DNA from: Cupriavidus lacunae
Lineage (GTDB): Bacteria > Pseudomonadota > Gammaproteobacteria > Burkholderiales > Burkholderiaceae
Direction: 5' to 3'
Assembly: GCF_003353055.1 (NCBI RefSeq)
Contig: NZ_QKWJ01000033.1
Coordinates: 1-64,000 of the forward strand
Length of the DNA: 64,000 nt
This document shows positions 17,219-27,040 of this stretch, piece after piece; position 1 is the stretch's first letter, and each line of letters begins with the position of its first letter. The position numbers were made by a program, and so were the translations under genes. Under the pieces are notes generated by a model. That model had not been told where the DNA came from. It was given only the letters and a program-made list of their open reading frames with translations, and made no database searches.

Positions 17219-18223
17219 TTAGCCGCTATTGCGGCGCCGTGCCAGGGTCTGCGACGGCAGTTCGCCGAAGAAGACACGGTACTGCGCCGCGAAGCGCGGC
17301 AGGTGATAAAAACCGAAGCGCGCCGCCACGGTCCCGACCGGCTCCACCGGGCCGGCGCGCAGCGCCTGGCGCACGCCGTTCATGCGCACCGCGCGCACGA
17401 AATCCAGCGGCGCCAGCCCGGTGACTTCGTTGAAGCTGTACTGCAGCGTGCGGCGCGATACGCCCAACTGCTCGCACAGGGCCAGGATGCTCCAGCCGTG
17501 GTCGGGCGTGGCGCGCACCAGCGCATAGGCGTCGGCCACCAGCTGACGACGGGCGCCGGCGGTGGGCAACGGCTCGCGCAACCGGTCGCCGTCATCGATC
17601 AGCGCGGTCGCGGCGGCCAGCAGCAAGGCGTCGCGAATCGCGCCTTCCACAAAGCGGTTGCTGAACACTTCAGCGTCGATCGCCGCGGTGGCCAGCACCG
17701 ACAGCAGCGCGGCGCGCAATTCGTTGCCGACTGTCGGCCGCAGCTGGCGCACCCTGGCCATGGCGTCGAGCGGGCGCGGCCCGCCGGCGGCCAGCGTCAC
17801 GGCGCGTTCCAGCGCCGGCAGCGGCATGGTCAGTCCGGTCAGGTCCAGTTCGCGCGGGGTGCGCATCGCCAGTGCCTGGCCGTTGCCCGCGCACAGCAGC
17901 GAGTGGCCGTGCATGCGATAGCCGTGGAACCAGCCGTCATCGCACTGCATGTGTGGCAGCGCCAGCGAGACATAGCCGCGCGCCGCCTCACCCTCCTCGA
18001 GCAGTGCCTGCGTGGTCTGTTCGCGGAACACGTGGACATCGCCGTAGGTCACCTGCGAGACCTCGGCGCGGAACACGCCCGGCGTCAGTTGCTGGTAGCG
18101 CTGCTGCCAGCCGTTGAGCTCGGCCGCCGCGGCCTGTGCCTCGTCGGCAATGACATGGCGCAGCACGCGCGGCGCGGATGCGTTGGCGGGCTGGTCGGCG
18201 GGAGGTGGTCTGTTTGAATGCAT
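17219..18223 (-). CDS. AraC-family transcriptional regulator next to the aau operon
   Basis: A 334-residue regulator. The N-terminal sensor half is of the type seen in EutR/FeaR-like activators (YGDVHVFREQTTQALLEEGE). The C-terminal AraC domain has two helix-turn-helices: WSILALCEQLGVSRRTLQYS and TVAARFGFYHLPRFAAQYR, the second with the family PxxFxxxxR-like pattern. Convergent position after the amidase suggests control of amine catabolism. Start at 18223 is preferred for its fit to the domain; an ATG at 18253 with GCGGGGTG upstream is an alternative. Confidence 0.85.
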   Translation of the reverse strand: MHSNRPPPADQPANASAPRVLRHVIADEAQAAAAELNGWQQRYQQLTPGVFRAEVSQVTYGDVHVFREQTTQALLEEGEAARGYVSLALPHMQCDDGWFHGYRMHGHSLLCAGNGQALAMRTPRELDLTGLTMPLPALERAVTLAAGGPRPLDAMARVRQLRPTVGNELRAALLSVLATAAIDAEVFSNRFVEGAIRDALLLAAATALIDDGDRLREPLPTAGARRQLVADAYALVRATPDHGWSILALCEQLGVSRRTLQYSFNEVTGLAPLDFVRAVRMNGVRQALRAGPVEPVGTVAARFGFYHLPRFAAQYRVFFGELPSQTLARRRNSG

Positions 18224-18488
18224 GAGGGGGCGCTTGACTTGTGCGCCGCGCATCACCCCGCAAAAGACGCAGATGATTTTTTCGGGGTCTGCACCCCTTG
18301 TGGCGTCCTGTCGGCGGCATGCGCGGCGGATCAGTTTAGCGAACAGCGCGTGCCCCGCGGAAGCGGGAGAACCCTGAGCGGGCCTCACCTACGTATAACG
18401 TTGCGGACTTTCCCAGGCAGTTCGGCTATCACGACCATCCCTCGCGCGTTGTGCGATCATCTGTGCCTGAATCCACCCCTGCCACGCC

Positions 18489-19415
18489 ATGCCAGACCGC
18501 ATCAGCGAAGACATCACGTTCCGGAAGCTGGAGGCGCTCCTCGCCTTCATGGACACAGGCAATCTTGCAAAGGCGGCCGAGGCGCTGGATGTCAGCACGG
18601 TCAGCGTGCACCGGGCCCTCCACTCCCTTGAGGAAGGTCTGCGTTGTGCTCTGTTCCGGCATGAAGGCCGCAACCTGCTGCCGACCGAAGCGGCGCAGGT
18701 GCTGGCCGACGTTGCGCGCGAGGTGCTGAAGACCATGTCCGACGGCATCCGCATGACCCGCGAGGCGGCAGGCTATTCGGCGGATCAGCTCAAGATCGGT
18801 TCGCTCTACTCACTGACCATCCGAACCGTGCCGCAGGTAGTCATCGGCATCAAGGTGCGACGGCCGAGCCTGCAGACTGAGCTTGTGCTGGGTTCCAATG
18901 CAGATCTACTTGACAAGCTTCGGCAAGGCACCATCGATGCGACGCTGATGGGATTGCCGGAGCCCAGCGCGGACATCGAGTCGATACCGATGTTCGAGGA
19001 CGACATCTTCTTTGCCGCGCCAGAGAATTCGCACTACGCCCGCCTGGACGCTGTGGACCTGCGCCTTTGCCGGGACGAGCCTTTCGTCTCGCTCGGCGAC
19101 GGCTTCGTGACATCCAGCGGTTTCGCGGAGGCATTCCGGATTGCCGATTTCACGCCGAACGTGGTGATGAAGGTGGGCGATATCTTCTCGCTGATGAACC
19201 TCGTTGGCGGCGGCATCGGCTACTCGCTGCTTCCGGGCCGGGTGCGCGACGTGTTCGCCAGCAATGTCGCCTTCATCCCGTTGACGCCCGAGTATGGCTT
19301 GAAGCAGACCATCGGGCTCAGTTTCCTGCGGCGGCGCGAGCGCGATCCCAACCTGCTCGCGCTCGCCGCCGTCTGCCGCATGCTCACCCCGGCCGCCAGC
19401 GGCAAGGGGTGCTGA
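18489..19415 (+). CDS. mdcR: LysR-type regulator of malonate utilisation
   Basis: A 308-residue LysR protein with the N-terminal winged helix (LEALLAFMDTGNLAKAAEAL, DVSTVSVHRALHSLEE) and a periplasmic-binding-like effector domain. It matches MdcR, the activator of malonate decarboxylase genes. It stands convergent to madM, with only two bases between stops, and upstream of the whole mdc cluster. Malonate is the expected inducer, from work in Klebsiella and Acinetobacter. Confidence 0.88.
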   Translation: MPDRISEDITFRKLEALLAFMDTGNLAKAAEALDVSTVSVHRALHSLEEGLRCALFRHEGRNLLPTEAAQVLADVAREVLKTMSDGIRMTREAAGYSADQLKIGSLYSLTIRTVPQVVIGIKVRRPSLQTELVLGSNADLLDKLRQGTIDATLMGLPEPSADIESIPMFEDDIFFAAPENSHYARLDAVDLRLCRDEPFVSLGDGFVTSSGFAEAFRIADFTPNVVMKVGDIFSLMNLVGGGIGYSLLPGRVRDVFASNVAFIPLTPEYGLKQTIGLSFLRRRERDPNLLALAAVCRMLTPAASGKGC

Positions 19416-19417
19416 AC

Positions 19418-20194
19418 TCAGCCGACCAGTGCCTTGGTGGCCAGGTACAGGACGGATGGCCCCAACAGGCAACCCAGGCCAGTGTGGAACGTAGCCACCA
19501 GGGCGCCGTAGGGCACGAGCCGCCGGTCAGTTGCGGCCAGCCCCGCCGACACGCCGCTCACCGTGCCCGCCAGGCCGCCGAAGACCATCGCCGCCCTCGG
19601 ATTGTTCAGGCCCAGGAAGCCGGCCGCAAAGGGTGTGCCAACCATCACGATGATCGCTTTGACCAGGCCCGTCGCAATAGACAGGGCGATCACGTCGGAA
19701 CTGGCGCCCAGCGCCGCGCCGGTCACCGGGCCGACGATATAGGTCACGGCACCCGCGCCGATGGTGGTCATGCTGACGGCATCGCTGTAGCCGAAGGCGC
19801 GTGCGACGATTGCCCCGACTGCAAAGGGAATCACCGTGCCAAGCAGCAGCGACACGGCGCCGACCAAACCCGCCTTGCGTGCTTCCCTGACCTGAACCTC
19901 GAAGGCCGTCGCCACGATGGCGAAGTCACGCAGCATGGCACCGCCCATCAGGCCGATGCCGGAGAAGAGCGCGAAGTCGGCGAGTCCTTTTTCCTTGCCA
20001 GTGACCACGCCGCCGTAGTAGGCCAGCCCGAGGCCGATCACGATGGCAATGGCCGAGGCATGCACGCGCCCGGCGGTCAGCCGCCGCGACAACTGCGACG
20101 AAATCCACATCACGATGCCGACGGTGGCGAAGGCGGTGACCAGGCCGTTGTGCAGCAGCACGTTCTGGAGCATTTGCGTCAGTGAGATTGTCAT
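19418..20194 (-). CDS. madM: malonate transporter subunit MadM
   Basis: A 258-residue polytopic membrane protein with about eight hydrophobic segments. Glycine-rich stretches typical of MadM are visible (IGLGLAYYGGVVTGKEKG; FGGLAGTVSGVSAGLAAT). With MadL it forms a malonate importer, coupled to Na+ or H+. It starts ten bases after madL. The pair is transcribed away from mdcA, from a shared intergenic region. Confidence 0.92.
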   Translation of the reverse strand: MTISLTQMLQNVLLHNGLVTAFATVGIVMWISSQLSRRLTAGRVHASAIAIVIGLGLAYYGGVVTGKEKGLADFALFSGIGLMGGAMLRDFAIVATAFEVQVREARKAGLVGAVSLLLGTVIPFAVGAIVARAFGYSDAVSMTTIGAGAVTYIVGPVTGAALGASSDVIALSIATGLVKAIIVMVGTPFAAGFLGLNNPRAAMVFGGLAGTVSGVSAGLAATDRRLVPYGALVATFHTGLGCLLGPSVLYLATKALVG

Positions 20195-20204
20195 GGCCGT
20201 CTCC

Positions 20205-20630
20205 TCAGCGCGTGGCCGTTACGCGGGCGGTGCCAGAGCCACCCTGCCCATCGGCAGGCAATGGCGGCAGCGGCTCATGCTCACCGGTGCGGCTCAGCAC
20301 AGCGATGCAGCAGGCGCACGCCAGCACAGCCAGCACGGCGGCGAGCAGCGCAACGGGGCCGCCACGCAAGGCCGCGACGACGTTTTGCTGTGCCGCCATC
20401 GCCACCACGACGGGAATGTACATCGCGCCCCAGAAGCCGACGCCAGCCTCGGTCTCCTTGGGCAGCAGGTCATGGTCATGCAGATAGAGCCGGATGGTAA
20501 TCAGCAGCAGCATGGCGATGCCCACGCCCCCGACATTAGCCTTGACGCCAATTGCGGCGCCGAGCAAGTCCCCGAGGAACAAGCCAATCAGATGGCAGAG
20601 CGCCAGTAATGCAGTTCCATAAATGATCAT
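20205..20630 (-). CDS. madL: malonate transporter subunit MadL
   Basis: A 141-residue membrane protein beginning MIIYGTALLALCHLIGLFLG, with four hydrophobic segments and the typical KANVGGVGIAMLLL and WGAMYIPVVVAMAAQQNVVA blocks. The ATG at 20630 follows an AGGAGA site, so the longer upstream frame is not used. It is the first gene of madLM and partners MadM in malonate uptake. Confidence 0.92.
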   Translation of the reverse strand: MIIYGTALLALCHLIGLFLGDLLGAAIGVKANVGGVGIAMLLLITIRLYLHDHDLLPKETEAGVGFWGAMYIPVVVAMAAQQNVVAALRGGPVALLAAVLAVLACACCIAVLSRTGEHEPLPPLPADGQGGSGTARVTATR

Positions 20631-20779
20631 CGATGTGTCTCCTGTGCGGCTCACAGCATCCCGCCCCGGGGGCATTGCAAGCAGCCTGCTTTCTTTCGTT
20701 GATGCCCGTGCCCAACTGCCGCACGGCATGAGCGGACTCTAGGAGAGCCCTACGTCCGCATCAATCAACTGCAATGGGA

Positions 20780-20837
20780 GATCGTTACGCTCAGGTTAAT
20801 CGTGGACGGATAATCATTTAGCTTCGGCGTAACGATC
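20780..20837. promoter_or_regulatory. 11-bp inverted repeat between madL and mdcA (candidate MdcR site)
   Basis: GATCGTTACGC at 20780-20790 is perfectly inverted as GCGTAACGATC at 20827-20837, 47 bases centre to centre. The region is AT-richer than its surroundings and lies between the divergent madL and mdcA starts. Widely spaced inverted half-sites could fit two LysR dimers or DNA looping. Assignment to MdcR is inference from position. Confidence 0.55.
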
Positions 20838-20913
20838 CGACACCGGGGTTCATTGTTCGGCTGTGCCTGCGGCTCTATCTTTCCTGCATCGATCGCAGCA
20901 CACCGGAGACGCA

Positions 20914-22572
20914 ATGCCCAAACCCATACCGGAACGACAGTGGGACACCCGTCGCGCCGAAAAGCGGCGCCGCCAAGCACTCGGCGCCAGGATCGCCACC
21001 GGCAAGGTGATCCCGACGGCGGACATCGTGCCCTTTCTCGAAACCATCACCGCTCCCGGCGACCGCGTGGTGCTCGAGGGAAACAACCAGAAGCAGGCCG
21101 ATTTCCTGTCCCGCGCACTGGCCGACGCCGACCCTGCCCGCGTCCACGATCTGCACATGATCATCCCAAGCGTGAGCCGCGTGGAGCACCTGGACCTGTT
21201 CGAACGCGGCATCGCCCGCAAACTGGACTTCGCTTACGCCGGCACGCAGAGCGTGCGGATCTCGCAGTTCCTGGAGGACGGGCAGCTGGAGGTGGGCGCG
21301 ATCCACACCTATATCGAGCTCTATGCACGGCTGTATGTGGACCTGACGCCGCAGATCGTGCTGGTTGCGGGCTACAAGGCGGATCGCGACGGCAATCTCT
21401 ATACCGGTGCCAGTACCGAAGACACGCCGGCACTGGTCGAGGCCGCCGCCTTCCGCGACGGTATCGTCATTGCGCAAGTCAACGAGATCGTCGACGACGC
21501 GGCCGGCCTGCCCCGTGTCGACATACCCGGCTCGTGGATCGATTATGTGGTGCAGTCGGACAAGCCCTTCTTCTGCGAACCGCTGTTCACGCGTGACCCG
21601 CGCCTGATCAAACCCGTTCACATCCTGATGGCGATGATGGCCATCCGTGGCATCTACGAGCGCCACCAGGTGCAATCGCTGAACCACGGCATCGGCTTCA
21701 ACACCGCGGCCATCGAGCTGATCTTGCCCACCTATGGCGAATCGCTTGGCCTGAAGGGAAAGATCTGCAAGTACTGGACGCTGAACCCACATCCGACGTT
21801 GATTCCCGCCATCGAATCCGGCTGGGTCGAAAGCGTGCACAGCTTTGGCAGCGAACTGGGCATGGAGGACTATGTGGCGGCCCGTCCCGACATCTTCTTT
21901 ACGGGGGCCGATGGCGCCATGCGCTCCAACCGCGCCTTCTGCCAGCTTGCGGGACAGTACGCGGTGGACCTGTTCATCGGTTCGACCCTGCAGATCGACG
22001 GTGATGGTCATTCCTCCACCGTCACCCGCGGACGCCTGTCCGGCTTCGGCGGGGCCCCGAACATGGGTCACAACCCGGGCGGCAGGCGCCATGCCACACC
22101 GGCGTGGCTGGACCTGATCGAGACCGATGACCCGCTCGCGCGCGGTCGCAAGCTGGTGGTGCAGATGGTGGAGACCTTCCAGGCGGGAGGCAAGCCCACC
22201 TTCGTTGAATCGATGGACGCGGTGCAGGTCGCCAGGGACAGCGGCATGCCGCTCGCGCCGGTCATGATCTACGGCGACGACGTGACCCACGTGCTGACCG
22301 AGGAAGGCATTGCCTACCTCTATAAGGCGCGCTCGCTGGAGGAACGCCGCGCGATGATCGCCGCCGTGGCCGGCGTCACGCCGATCGGCATGCGCCACGA
22401 CCCCGCGACCACGCGGCGGATGCGCAGCGACGGCCTGATTGCCCTGCCCGAGGATCTCGGCGTGCATCGCGCCGATGCCACGCGCTCGCTGCTGGCGGCA
22501 AAGAGCATGGCCGATCTGGTCGAGTGGTCTGGCGGGCTGTACGCACCGCCGGCACGCTTCAGGAGCTGGTAA
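20914..22572 (+). CDS. mdcA: malonate decarboxylase alpha subunit (malonate:ACP transferase)
   Basis: A 552-residue MdcA, the CoA-transferase-like subunit that exchanges malonate for acetate on the acyl-carrier protein. Recognisable blocks are [51 protein letters not shown] and [16 protein letters not shown]. The ATG at 20914 follows GGAG and begins [11 protein letters not shown], the usual family start. It is the first gene of the mdcABCDEGH operon, and its stop overlaps the next start by one base. Confidence 0.95.
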   Translation: MPKPIPERQWDTRRAEKRRRQALGARIATGKVIPTADIVPFLETITAPGDRVVLEGNNQKQADFLSRALADADPARVHDLHMIIPSVSRVEHLDLFERGIARKLDFAYAGTQSVRISQFLEDGQLEVGAIHTYIELYARLYVDLTPQIVLVAGYKADRDGNLYTGASTEDTPALVEAAAFRDGIVIAQVNEIVDDAAGLPRVDIPGSWIDYVVQSDKPFFCEPLFTRDPRLIKPVHILMAMMAIRGIYERHQVQSLNHGIGFNTAAIELILPTYGESLGLKGKICKYWTLNPHPTLIPAIESGWVESVHSFGSELGMEDYVAARPDIFFTGADGAMRSNRAFCQLAGQYAVDLFIGSTLQIDGDGHSSTVTRGRLSGFGGAPNMGHNPGGRRHATPAWLDLIETDDPLARGRKLVVQMVETFQAGGKPTFVESMDAVQVARDSGMPLAPVMIYGDDVTHVLTEEGIAYLYKARSLEERRAMIAAVAGVTPIGMRHDPATTRRMRSDGLIALPEDLGVHRADATRSLLAAKSMADLVEWSGGLYAPPARFRSW

Positions 22573-23468
22573 TGGCGATCCCTGCAAACCTTGCACGGGC
22601 AGCGGCCACACAGGCCATACCGGCTGCCGCCAGTGCCATCGGCGGCCTGGCCGTCGACGTGCTGGTCGACGAAGCCTCGCTGACACCCAAGCCAGGTCTT
22701 GTCGATGCACGCGGCAGCGGCGCGCACAAGGACATGTCGCTTGGCCTGATGATCGATTCCGCGCGCAGCCTGCGCGGGCCCTTCGCAGCCATGGCGCTGG
22801 CCGGCCAGCGTGCCGCGCACATCGACCATGACTTGCGCGAGCGCCTGGGCGCGCTCGGGCGCGAGGCCGAAGCATCCATGCTGCGCACCACCGGTGGCGT
22901 CAACACGCACCGGGGCGCAATCTGGTGTCTCGGATTGCTGGCGGGTGCGGCCGGGTGGCTGGGCAAGGCCGTCGACGCCACCAGCGTCGCATCGGCGGCC
23001 GGCGCCATCGCGCGGCTGCCGGACCGGCATCGTCCCGCTCATACCGGCAACAAGGGCGAACTGGCGTGCAGCGCATACGGCGTAGGCGGTGCGCGGGCGC
23101 AGGCCGAGGCTGGCTTCCCGCATGTCGTCGGTGTCGGCCTGCCGGCGCTGCAAGCGAGCCGGGCCCGCGGCGATGCGGAAGCCAGTGCACGGGTCAACGC
23201 CCTGCTCGCCATCATGGCGCGGCTTGACGATACCTGTGTGCTGGTGCGCGCCGGCCGCGAAGGACTGGCCGGTATGCAAACTGGTGCAGCGGCGGTGCTC
23301 AAAGCCGGCGGTGTTGGCACGCTGCCTGGCCGTCGCCGGCTGCGCGAGCTGGAGACAGCGATGCGGGCGTGTAACGCATCGCCCGGCGGGGCGGCAGACC
23401 TGCTGGCCGCAACCTTATTCCTCGACCGGCTGCCTGCCGCCCATCACGATCAGCAAGGAGAGCCATGA
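22572..23468 (+). CDS. mdcB: triphosphoribosyl-dephospho-CoA synthase
   Basis: A 298-residue CitG-family enzyme. It makes 2'-(5''-triphosphoribosyl)-3'-dephospho-CoA from ATP and dephospho-CoA, the precursor of the malonate decarboxylase prosthetic group. The conserved [33 protein letters not shown] and [10 protein letters not shown] motifs are all present. It is translationally coupled to mdcA and overlaps mdcC at ATGATG. Confidence 0.94.
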   Translation: MAIPANLARAAATQAIPAAASAIGGLAVDVLVDEASLTPKPGLVDARGSGAHKDMSLGLMIDSARSLRGPFAAMALAGQRAAHIDHDLRERLGALGREAEASMLRTTGGVNTHRGAIWCLGLLAGAAGWLGKAVDATSVASAAGAIARLPDRHRPAHTGNKGELACSAYGVGGARAQAEAGFPHVVGVGLPALQASRARGDAEASARVNALLAIMARLDDTCVLVRAGREGLAGMQTGAAAVLKAGGVGTLPGRRRLRELETAMRACNASPGGAADLLAATLFLDRLPAAHHDQQGEP

Positions 23469-23788
23469 TGGAACAGTTCCGTTTTGAATACGAGGCCGGC
23501 GCACCGGCCCGCCGGCGCGTGCTGGTGGGCGTGGTCGGCTCCGGCGACCTGGAAGTGATGATCGAACCCGGCGAGCCCGGCAGGACCACGATCCATGTGA
23601 CGACGTCGGTAGACGGCTACGGGCGCGTCTGGGATGCGCAGCTCAACCGCGTGTTCAGCGCCGAGCCGCGCGCCGCGATGCGCATCCGCATCCACGACTT
23701 CGGCGCCACCCCCGGGGTGGTCGGCATGCGGCTGGCCGAGGCCTTCGAAGCCCTGGACGATGCCGCAGACGGCAAGGAGGATGCATGA
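23465..23788 (+). CDS. mdcC: malonate decarboxylase acyl-carrier protein (delta subunit)
   Basis: A 107-residue acyl-carrier subunit. The prosthetic group attaches through the serine of [10 protein letters not shown], Ser26 from the first ATG or Ser25 from the adjacent second ATG; Ser25 is the position reported for Klebsiella. The AGGAGA site and the double start ATGATG leave the exact start open. Acetyl- and malonyl-thioesters on this arm shuttle between MdcA and MdcDE. Confidence 0.92.
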   Translation: MMEQFRFEYEAGAPARRRVLVGVVGSGDLEVMIEPGEPGRTTIHVTTSVDGYGRVWDAQLNRVFSAEPRAAMRIRIHDFGATPGVVGMRLAEAFEALDDAADGKEDA

Positions 23789-24633
23789 ACCGCGCCGCGT
23801 TGCTGGCTCGCGAGAGCTTCGTCGAACTGGGTGCGCGCGCGCGTGCGCGCGCACTGCTGGACACCGGTACCTTCCGCGAGCTGGCCGGGCCGTTCGACGG
23901 CCTGACGTCGCCCTGGCTCGAACGCCAGGGCGTGGTGCCACAGGGCGACGACGGTGTCATCGTGGCCAAAGGCTTGATTGACGGACATCCCGCCGTGGTG
24001 CTTGCCATTGAAGGCGCGTTCCAGGGCGGCAGCCTGGGCGAAGTGGGCGGCGCGAAGATCGCCGGCGCGCTGGAGCTGGCCGCCGAGGACAACCGGCAGG
24101 GCATCCCGACGCGCGCCGTCATCCTGTTCGAGACAGGTGGCGTGCGGCTGCAGGAAGCCAATCTCGGGCTGGCGGCAATCGCGGAGATCCACGCGGCGAT
24201 TGTGGACCTGCGCCGCTACCAGCCCGTGATCGGCGTGATCGCCGGGCAGGTGGGCTGCTTCGGCGGCATGTCGATCGCCGCCGGCCTGTGCAGCGCGCTC
24301 GTGGTCACGCGCGAGGCCCGGCTGGGCCTGAATGGGCCGGCGGTGATCGAGCAGGAGGCCGGCATTGCCGAATACGATTCACGCGACCGCCCCCTCATCT
24401 GGAGCTTTACCGGCGGCGAGCAACGGCTTGCCACCGGGCTGGCGGACCGCTTTGTCGACGATGACAGCGCCGCGATCCGCGCCACGGTAGCCGCGCTTGT
24501 CGCGCAGCCGCCGGCAGCGGTTCATCGCAGCGACCGGCACGAAGACTACCTGCGGCGGCTCGGCGCCTATGACCCCGCCGCCCAGGCGGAGCCAGCCACC
24601 GTGCGCCAACTCTACGCGGGAGATCAGCAATGA
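23785..24633 (+). CDS. mdcD: malonate decarboxylase beta subunit
   Basis: A 282-residue carboxyltransferase-fold subunit, the catalytic partner of MdcE in decarboxylating malonyl-ACP. It starts [20 protein letters not shown] and has EGAFQGGSLGEVGGAKIAGA, the oxyanion-hole region of the crotonase-like fold. The ATG overlaps the mdcC stop by four bases, and its own stop overlaps mdcE. Confidence 0.94.
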   Translation: MNRAALLARESFVELGARARARALLDTGTFRELAGPFDGLTSPWLERQGVVPQGDDGVIVAKGLIDGHPAVVLAIEGAFQGGSLGEVGGAKIAGALELAAEDNRQGIPTRAVILFETGGVRLQEANLGLAAIAEIHAAIVDLRRYQPVIGVIAGQVGCFGGMSIAAGLCSALVVTREARLGLNGPAVIEQEAGIAEYDSRDRPLIWSFTGGEQRLATGLADRFVDDDSAAIRATVAALVAQPPAAVHRSDRHEDYLRRLGAYDPAAQAEPATVRQLYAGDQQ

Positions 24634-25451
24634 ATGACGAAGCAAGAACGCCCGGCCGGGGCGAAGCCTGGCTCGCCGGCCTTGGCGGCAATGCGCCGCG
24701 GCTGCCTGGCTATCCGCCCTCGGTCCAGGTTGCCGACGTCGAAACCGACGGCCGCCGCGCCCGGCTGATCGCGGTCGTTCCCGACGCCGCCAGTCCGTTC
24801 CCACGCGCACGCCACGGCGAGGTCGGCCTGCTGGAGGGCTGGTCGCTGGCCCGTGCCGTGCAGGACGCTATCGCCGCCGACCGCGATGCACCGGTCAAGC
24901 GGGCGATCATCGCCATCGTCGATACACCCAGCCAGGCCTATGGCCGGCGCGAAGAAGCATTCGGCATACACCAGGCGCTCGCCAGCGCGGCGGGGGCTTA
25001 TGCCACGGCACGTCTGGAAGGACACCCGGTCATCGCGCTGTTGGTCGGCAAGGCGATGTCCGGCGCGTTCCTCGCCCACGGCTATCAGGCGAACCGGATC
25101 GTGGCGCTTGACGACACCGGCGTGCAGGTCCACGCGATGGGCAAGGACGCTGCCGCCCGCATCACGATGCGCAGTGTGGAAGACCTTGAGGCCTTCGCCG
25201 CAACCGTGCCGCCGATGGCCTACGACATCGGCGCCTACGCGACGCTCGGCCTGCTCTGGCGCACCGTGCGGGTGTCGAATCCGTCGGCGCCGGACGCCGC
25301 CGATCTCGGCATCGTGAGAAGCGCGCTGGCGGATGCCCTGGCCGATATCGAGGGCGATCCGCACCGCAACCTGCGTAGCCGCCTGGGGGGCGAGAACCGC
25401 GGCGCCACGCGCCGTGTGCGGGAAGTGCTGACCCGCCAATGGCGGGGTTGA
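24630..25451 (+). CDS. mdcE: malonate decarboxylase gamma subunit
   Basis: A 273-residue carboxyltransferase-fold subunit (PF06833-type). Characteristic segments are RAIIAIVDTPSQAYGRREE, VGKAMSGAFLAHGYQANR and VHAMGKDAAARITMRSVEDL. With MdcD it removes CO2 from the malonyl-thioester without biotin. It overlaps mdcD by four bases and is followed five bases later by mdcG. Confidence 0.94.
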   Translation: MNDEARTPGRGEAWLAGLGGNAPRLPGYPPSVQVADVETDGRRARLIAVVPDAASPFPRARHGEVGLLEGWSLARAVQDAIAADRDAPVKRAIIAIVDTPSQAYGRREEAFGIHQALASAAGAYATARLEGHPVIALLVGKAMSGAFLAHGYQANRIVALDDTGVQVHAMGKDAAARITMRSVEDLEAFAATVPPMAYDIGAYATLGLLWRTVRVSNPSAPDAADLGIVRSALADALADIEGDPHRNLRSRLGGENRGATRRVREVLTRQWRG

Positions 25452-25455
25452 TACC

Positions 25456-26100
25456 ATGGGCGCACCCCAGCCACACGACCTGATCTGGCTAAGCGACCCT
25501 GAGGCGTTCGCCGCGCAGGCAGCGTTGCCAGACTGGGTCGGTGCCGCATGGCTGGCGCGGGCCCCGGTGGTCGTGCGGCGCGATCGCGCGCCCGATGGCC
25601 GCATCCCCATCGGCCTGCGCGGCATGCTCCGGTCGCAGCGCCATGCCGCCTGGCTTCCTGCCGCACAGTGCGCGAAGATCGTCACCCCCATGGATATTGC
25701 CACCCAGGCGCGCTGGCACCTGCATCCGCGCCGCGCGGAAATCCCGGCCCTCCGTACGCTGGCGCGGCTGGCACCCCGGCTCGATGCGCTGAGTTGTCAG
25801 TGGGGCGTGACGGGTGCCGTTGGCTTCGCCCTGGCTTGCGGCATCGATGTGCTACATGCCGACAGCGACGTCGATCTGTTGCTCGTATCAGCCCAGCCCC
25901 TGCCGCAGGCTGAGTTGCAGGCACTCAGCGCCTTGCTGGAGGCAGGCGAGGAAGCCCGGCTCGATATCCAGGTCGCAACCCCCTATGGCGCGTTCGCACT
26001 GCGCGAGCGGCTGCGCACCGGGGGTCGCGTACTGCTCAAGACGGACACAGGGCCGGTCCTGTGCGCCGATCCCTGGCAATCGCCATGGGCGTGCTGCTGA
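25456..26100 (+). CDS. mdcG: malonate decarboxylase holo-ACP synthase
   Basis: A 214-residue phosphoribosyl-dephospho-CoA transferase that loads the prosthetic group made by MdcB onto MdcC. The family start (PQPHDLIWLSD) and the nucleotidyltransferase-like HADSDVDLLLVS motif with its DVD acidic pair are visible. It overlaps the start of mdcH by 16 bases. Confidence 0.92.
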   Translation: MGAPQPHDLIWLSDPEAFAAQAALPDWVGAAWLARAPVVVRRDRAPDGRIPIGLRGMLRSQRHAAWLPAAQCAKIVTPMDIATQARWHLHPRRAEIPALRTLARLAPRLDALSCQWGVTGAVGFALACGIDVLHADSDVDLLLVSAQPLPQAELQALSALLEAGEEARLDIQVATPYGAFALRERLRTGGRVLLKTDTGPVLCADPWQSPWACC

Positions 26101-27002
26101 CGTTTCCGGGCCAGGGCGCGCAACGTCCCGGCATGCTGCATGCACTGCCGGAGCATCCGGCAGTCGCGCAAACGCTGGCCGAAGCGAGCGAAGTTCTGGG
26201 CTACGACATTCTGTCGCTCGATGACGCGCCGCGCCTGGCTTCGACCGTGGCAGTACAGTTGTGCCTGCTGACTGCTGGCGTCGCGAGCGCGCGCTGCCTG
26301 CTCGATGACGGTGCGCGCGCCGACGCCGTGGCCGGGCTGTCCATCGGCGCCTACGCGGCGGCGGTAGTGGCCGGCGTGTTGCCGTTTGGCGAGGCAGTGC
26401 GCCTGGTCGCCCTGCGCGGCAAGCTGATGGAAGACGCCTATCCCGGCGGATATGGCATGACGGCAATCCTCGGCCTCGAACGCGGCCCGCTGGAGGCCAT
26501 CGTTGCGGCCGTCCACGGCCCCGCATTGCCGGTCTATCTCGCCAACCACAATGCCGAGATGCAGTTCGTGATCGCCGGTGCAGACGCCGCGATGGCTCGC
26601 GTTACCGAGCTGTCGAAGGCAGCCGGCGCGCGGGAAGCAAAGCGGGTAGCGATTTCTGTGCCGTCGCATTGCGCCCTGCTCAATGACTCGGCCGAGGCGC
26701 TCGCGCAGGCCTTCGCAGGCGTCAGCGTTCGGCGCCCTTTGCTGCGCTACTTCAGCGCCAGCGCGGCCAGGGAACTGCGGGACCCGTCGCGCATCACGGC
26801 GGATCTGGCCCGCAATATGGCGCTGCCTGTGCGGTGGCACGAGACCATGCTGCTGGCGCGAGCCTGCGACATGCGGCTCGCTGTGGAGATGCCACCGGGC
26901 AACGTACTGACCCGCCTGTGCCTCCCGCTGCTTCCGAACGCCGTGGCACTCGGGCAAACGAGACCTGAGAGCGTGCGGCTTCTGACCTTGCGCGAGCCTT
27001 GA
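26085..27002 (+). CDS. mdcH: malonate decarboxylase epsilon subunit (malonyl-CoA:ACP transacylase)
   Basis: A 305-residue FabD-like acyltransferase. LLTFPGQGAQRPGM starts the fold, the nucleophile serine lies in GLSIGAYAAAVVAG, and the catalytic histidine region reads VPSHCALL. It primes the acyl-carrier protein with malonyl from malonyl-CoA. The ATG at 26085 is chosen because it directly precedes the first strand; a GTG at 26061 is also in frame. It is the last gene of the mdc operon. Confidence 0.92.
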   Translation: MGVLLTFPGQGAQRPGMLHALPEHPAVAQTLAEASEVLGYDILSLDDAPRLASTVAVQLCLLTAGVASARCLLDDGARADAVAGLSIGAYAAAVVAGVLPFGEAVRLVALRGKLMEDAYPGGYGMTAILGLERGPLEAIVAAVHGPALPVYLANHNAEMQFVIAGADAAMARVTELSKAAGAREAKRVAISVPSHCALLNDSAEALAQAFAGVSVRRPLLRYFSASAARELRDPSRITADLARNMALPVRWHETMLLARACDMRLAVEMPPGNVLTRLCLPLLPNAVALGQTRPESVRLLTLREP

Positions 27003-27040
27003 ATGGCTTTCTGACCGGGGGCGGTCGCGATGGTGGTTGG

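Noticed and set aside
20875-22875. 666-codon minus-strand frame across mdcA
   Set aside because: It lies opposite a certain gene and has no recognisable domain; same GC-shadow effect.
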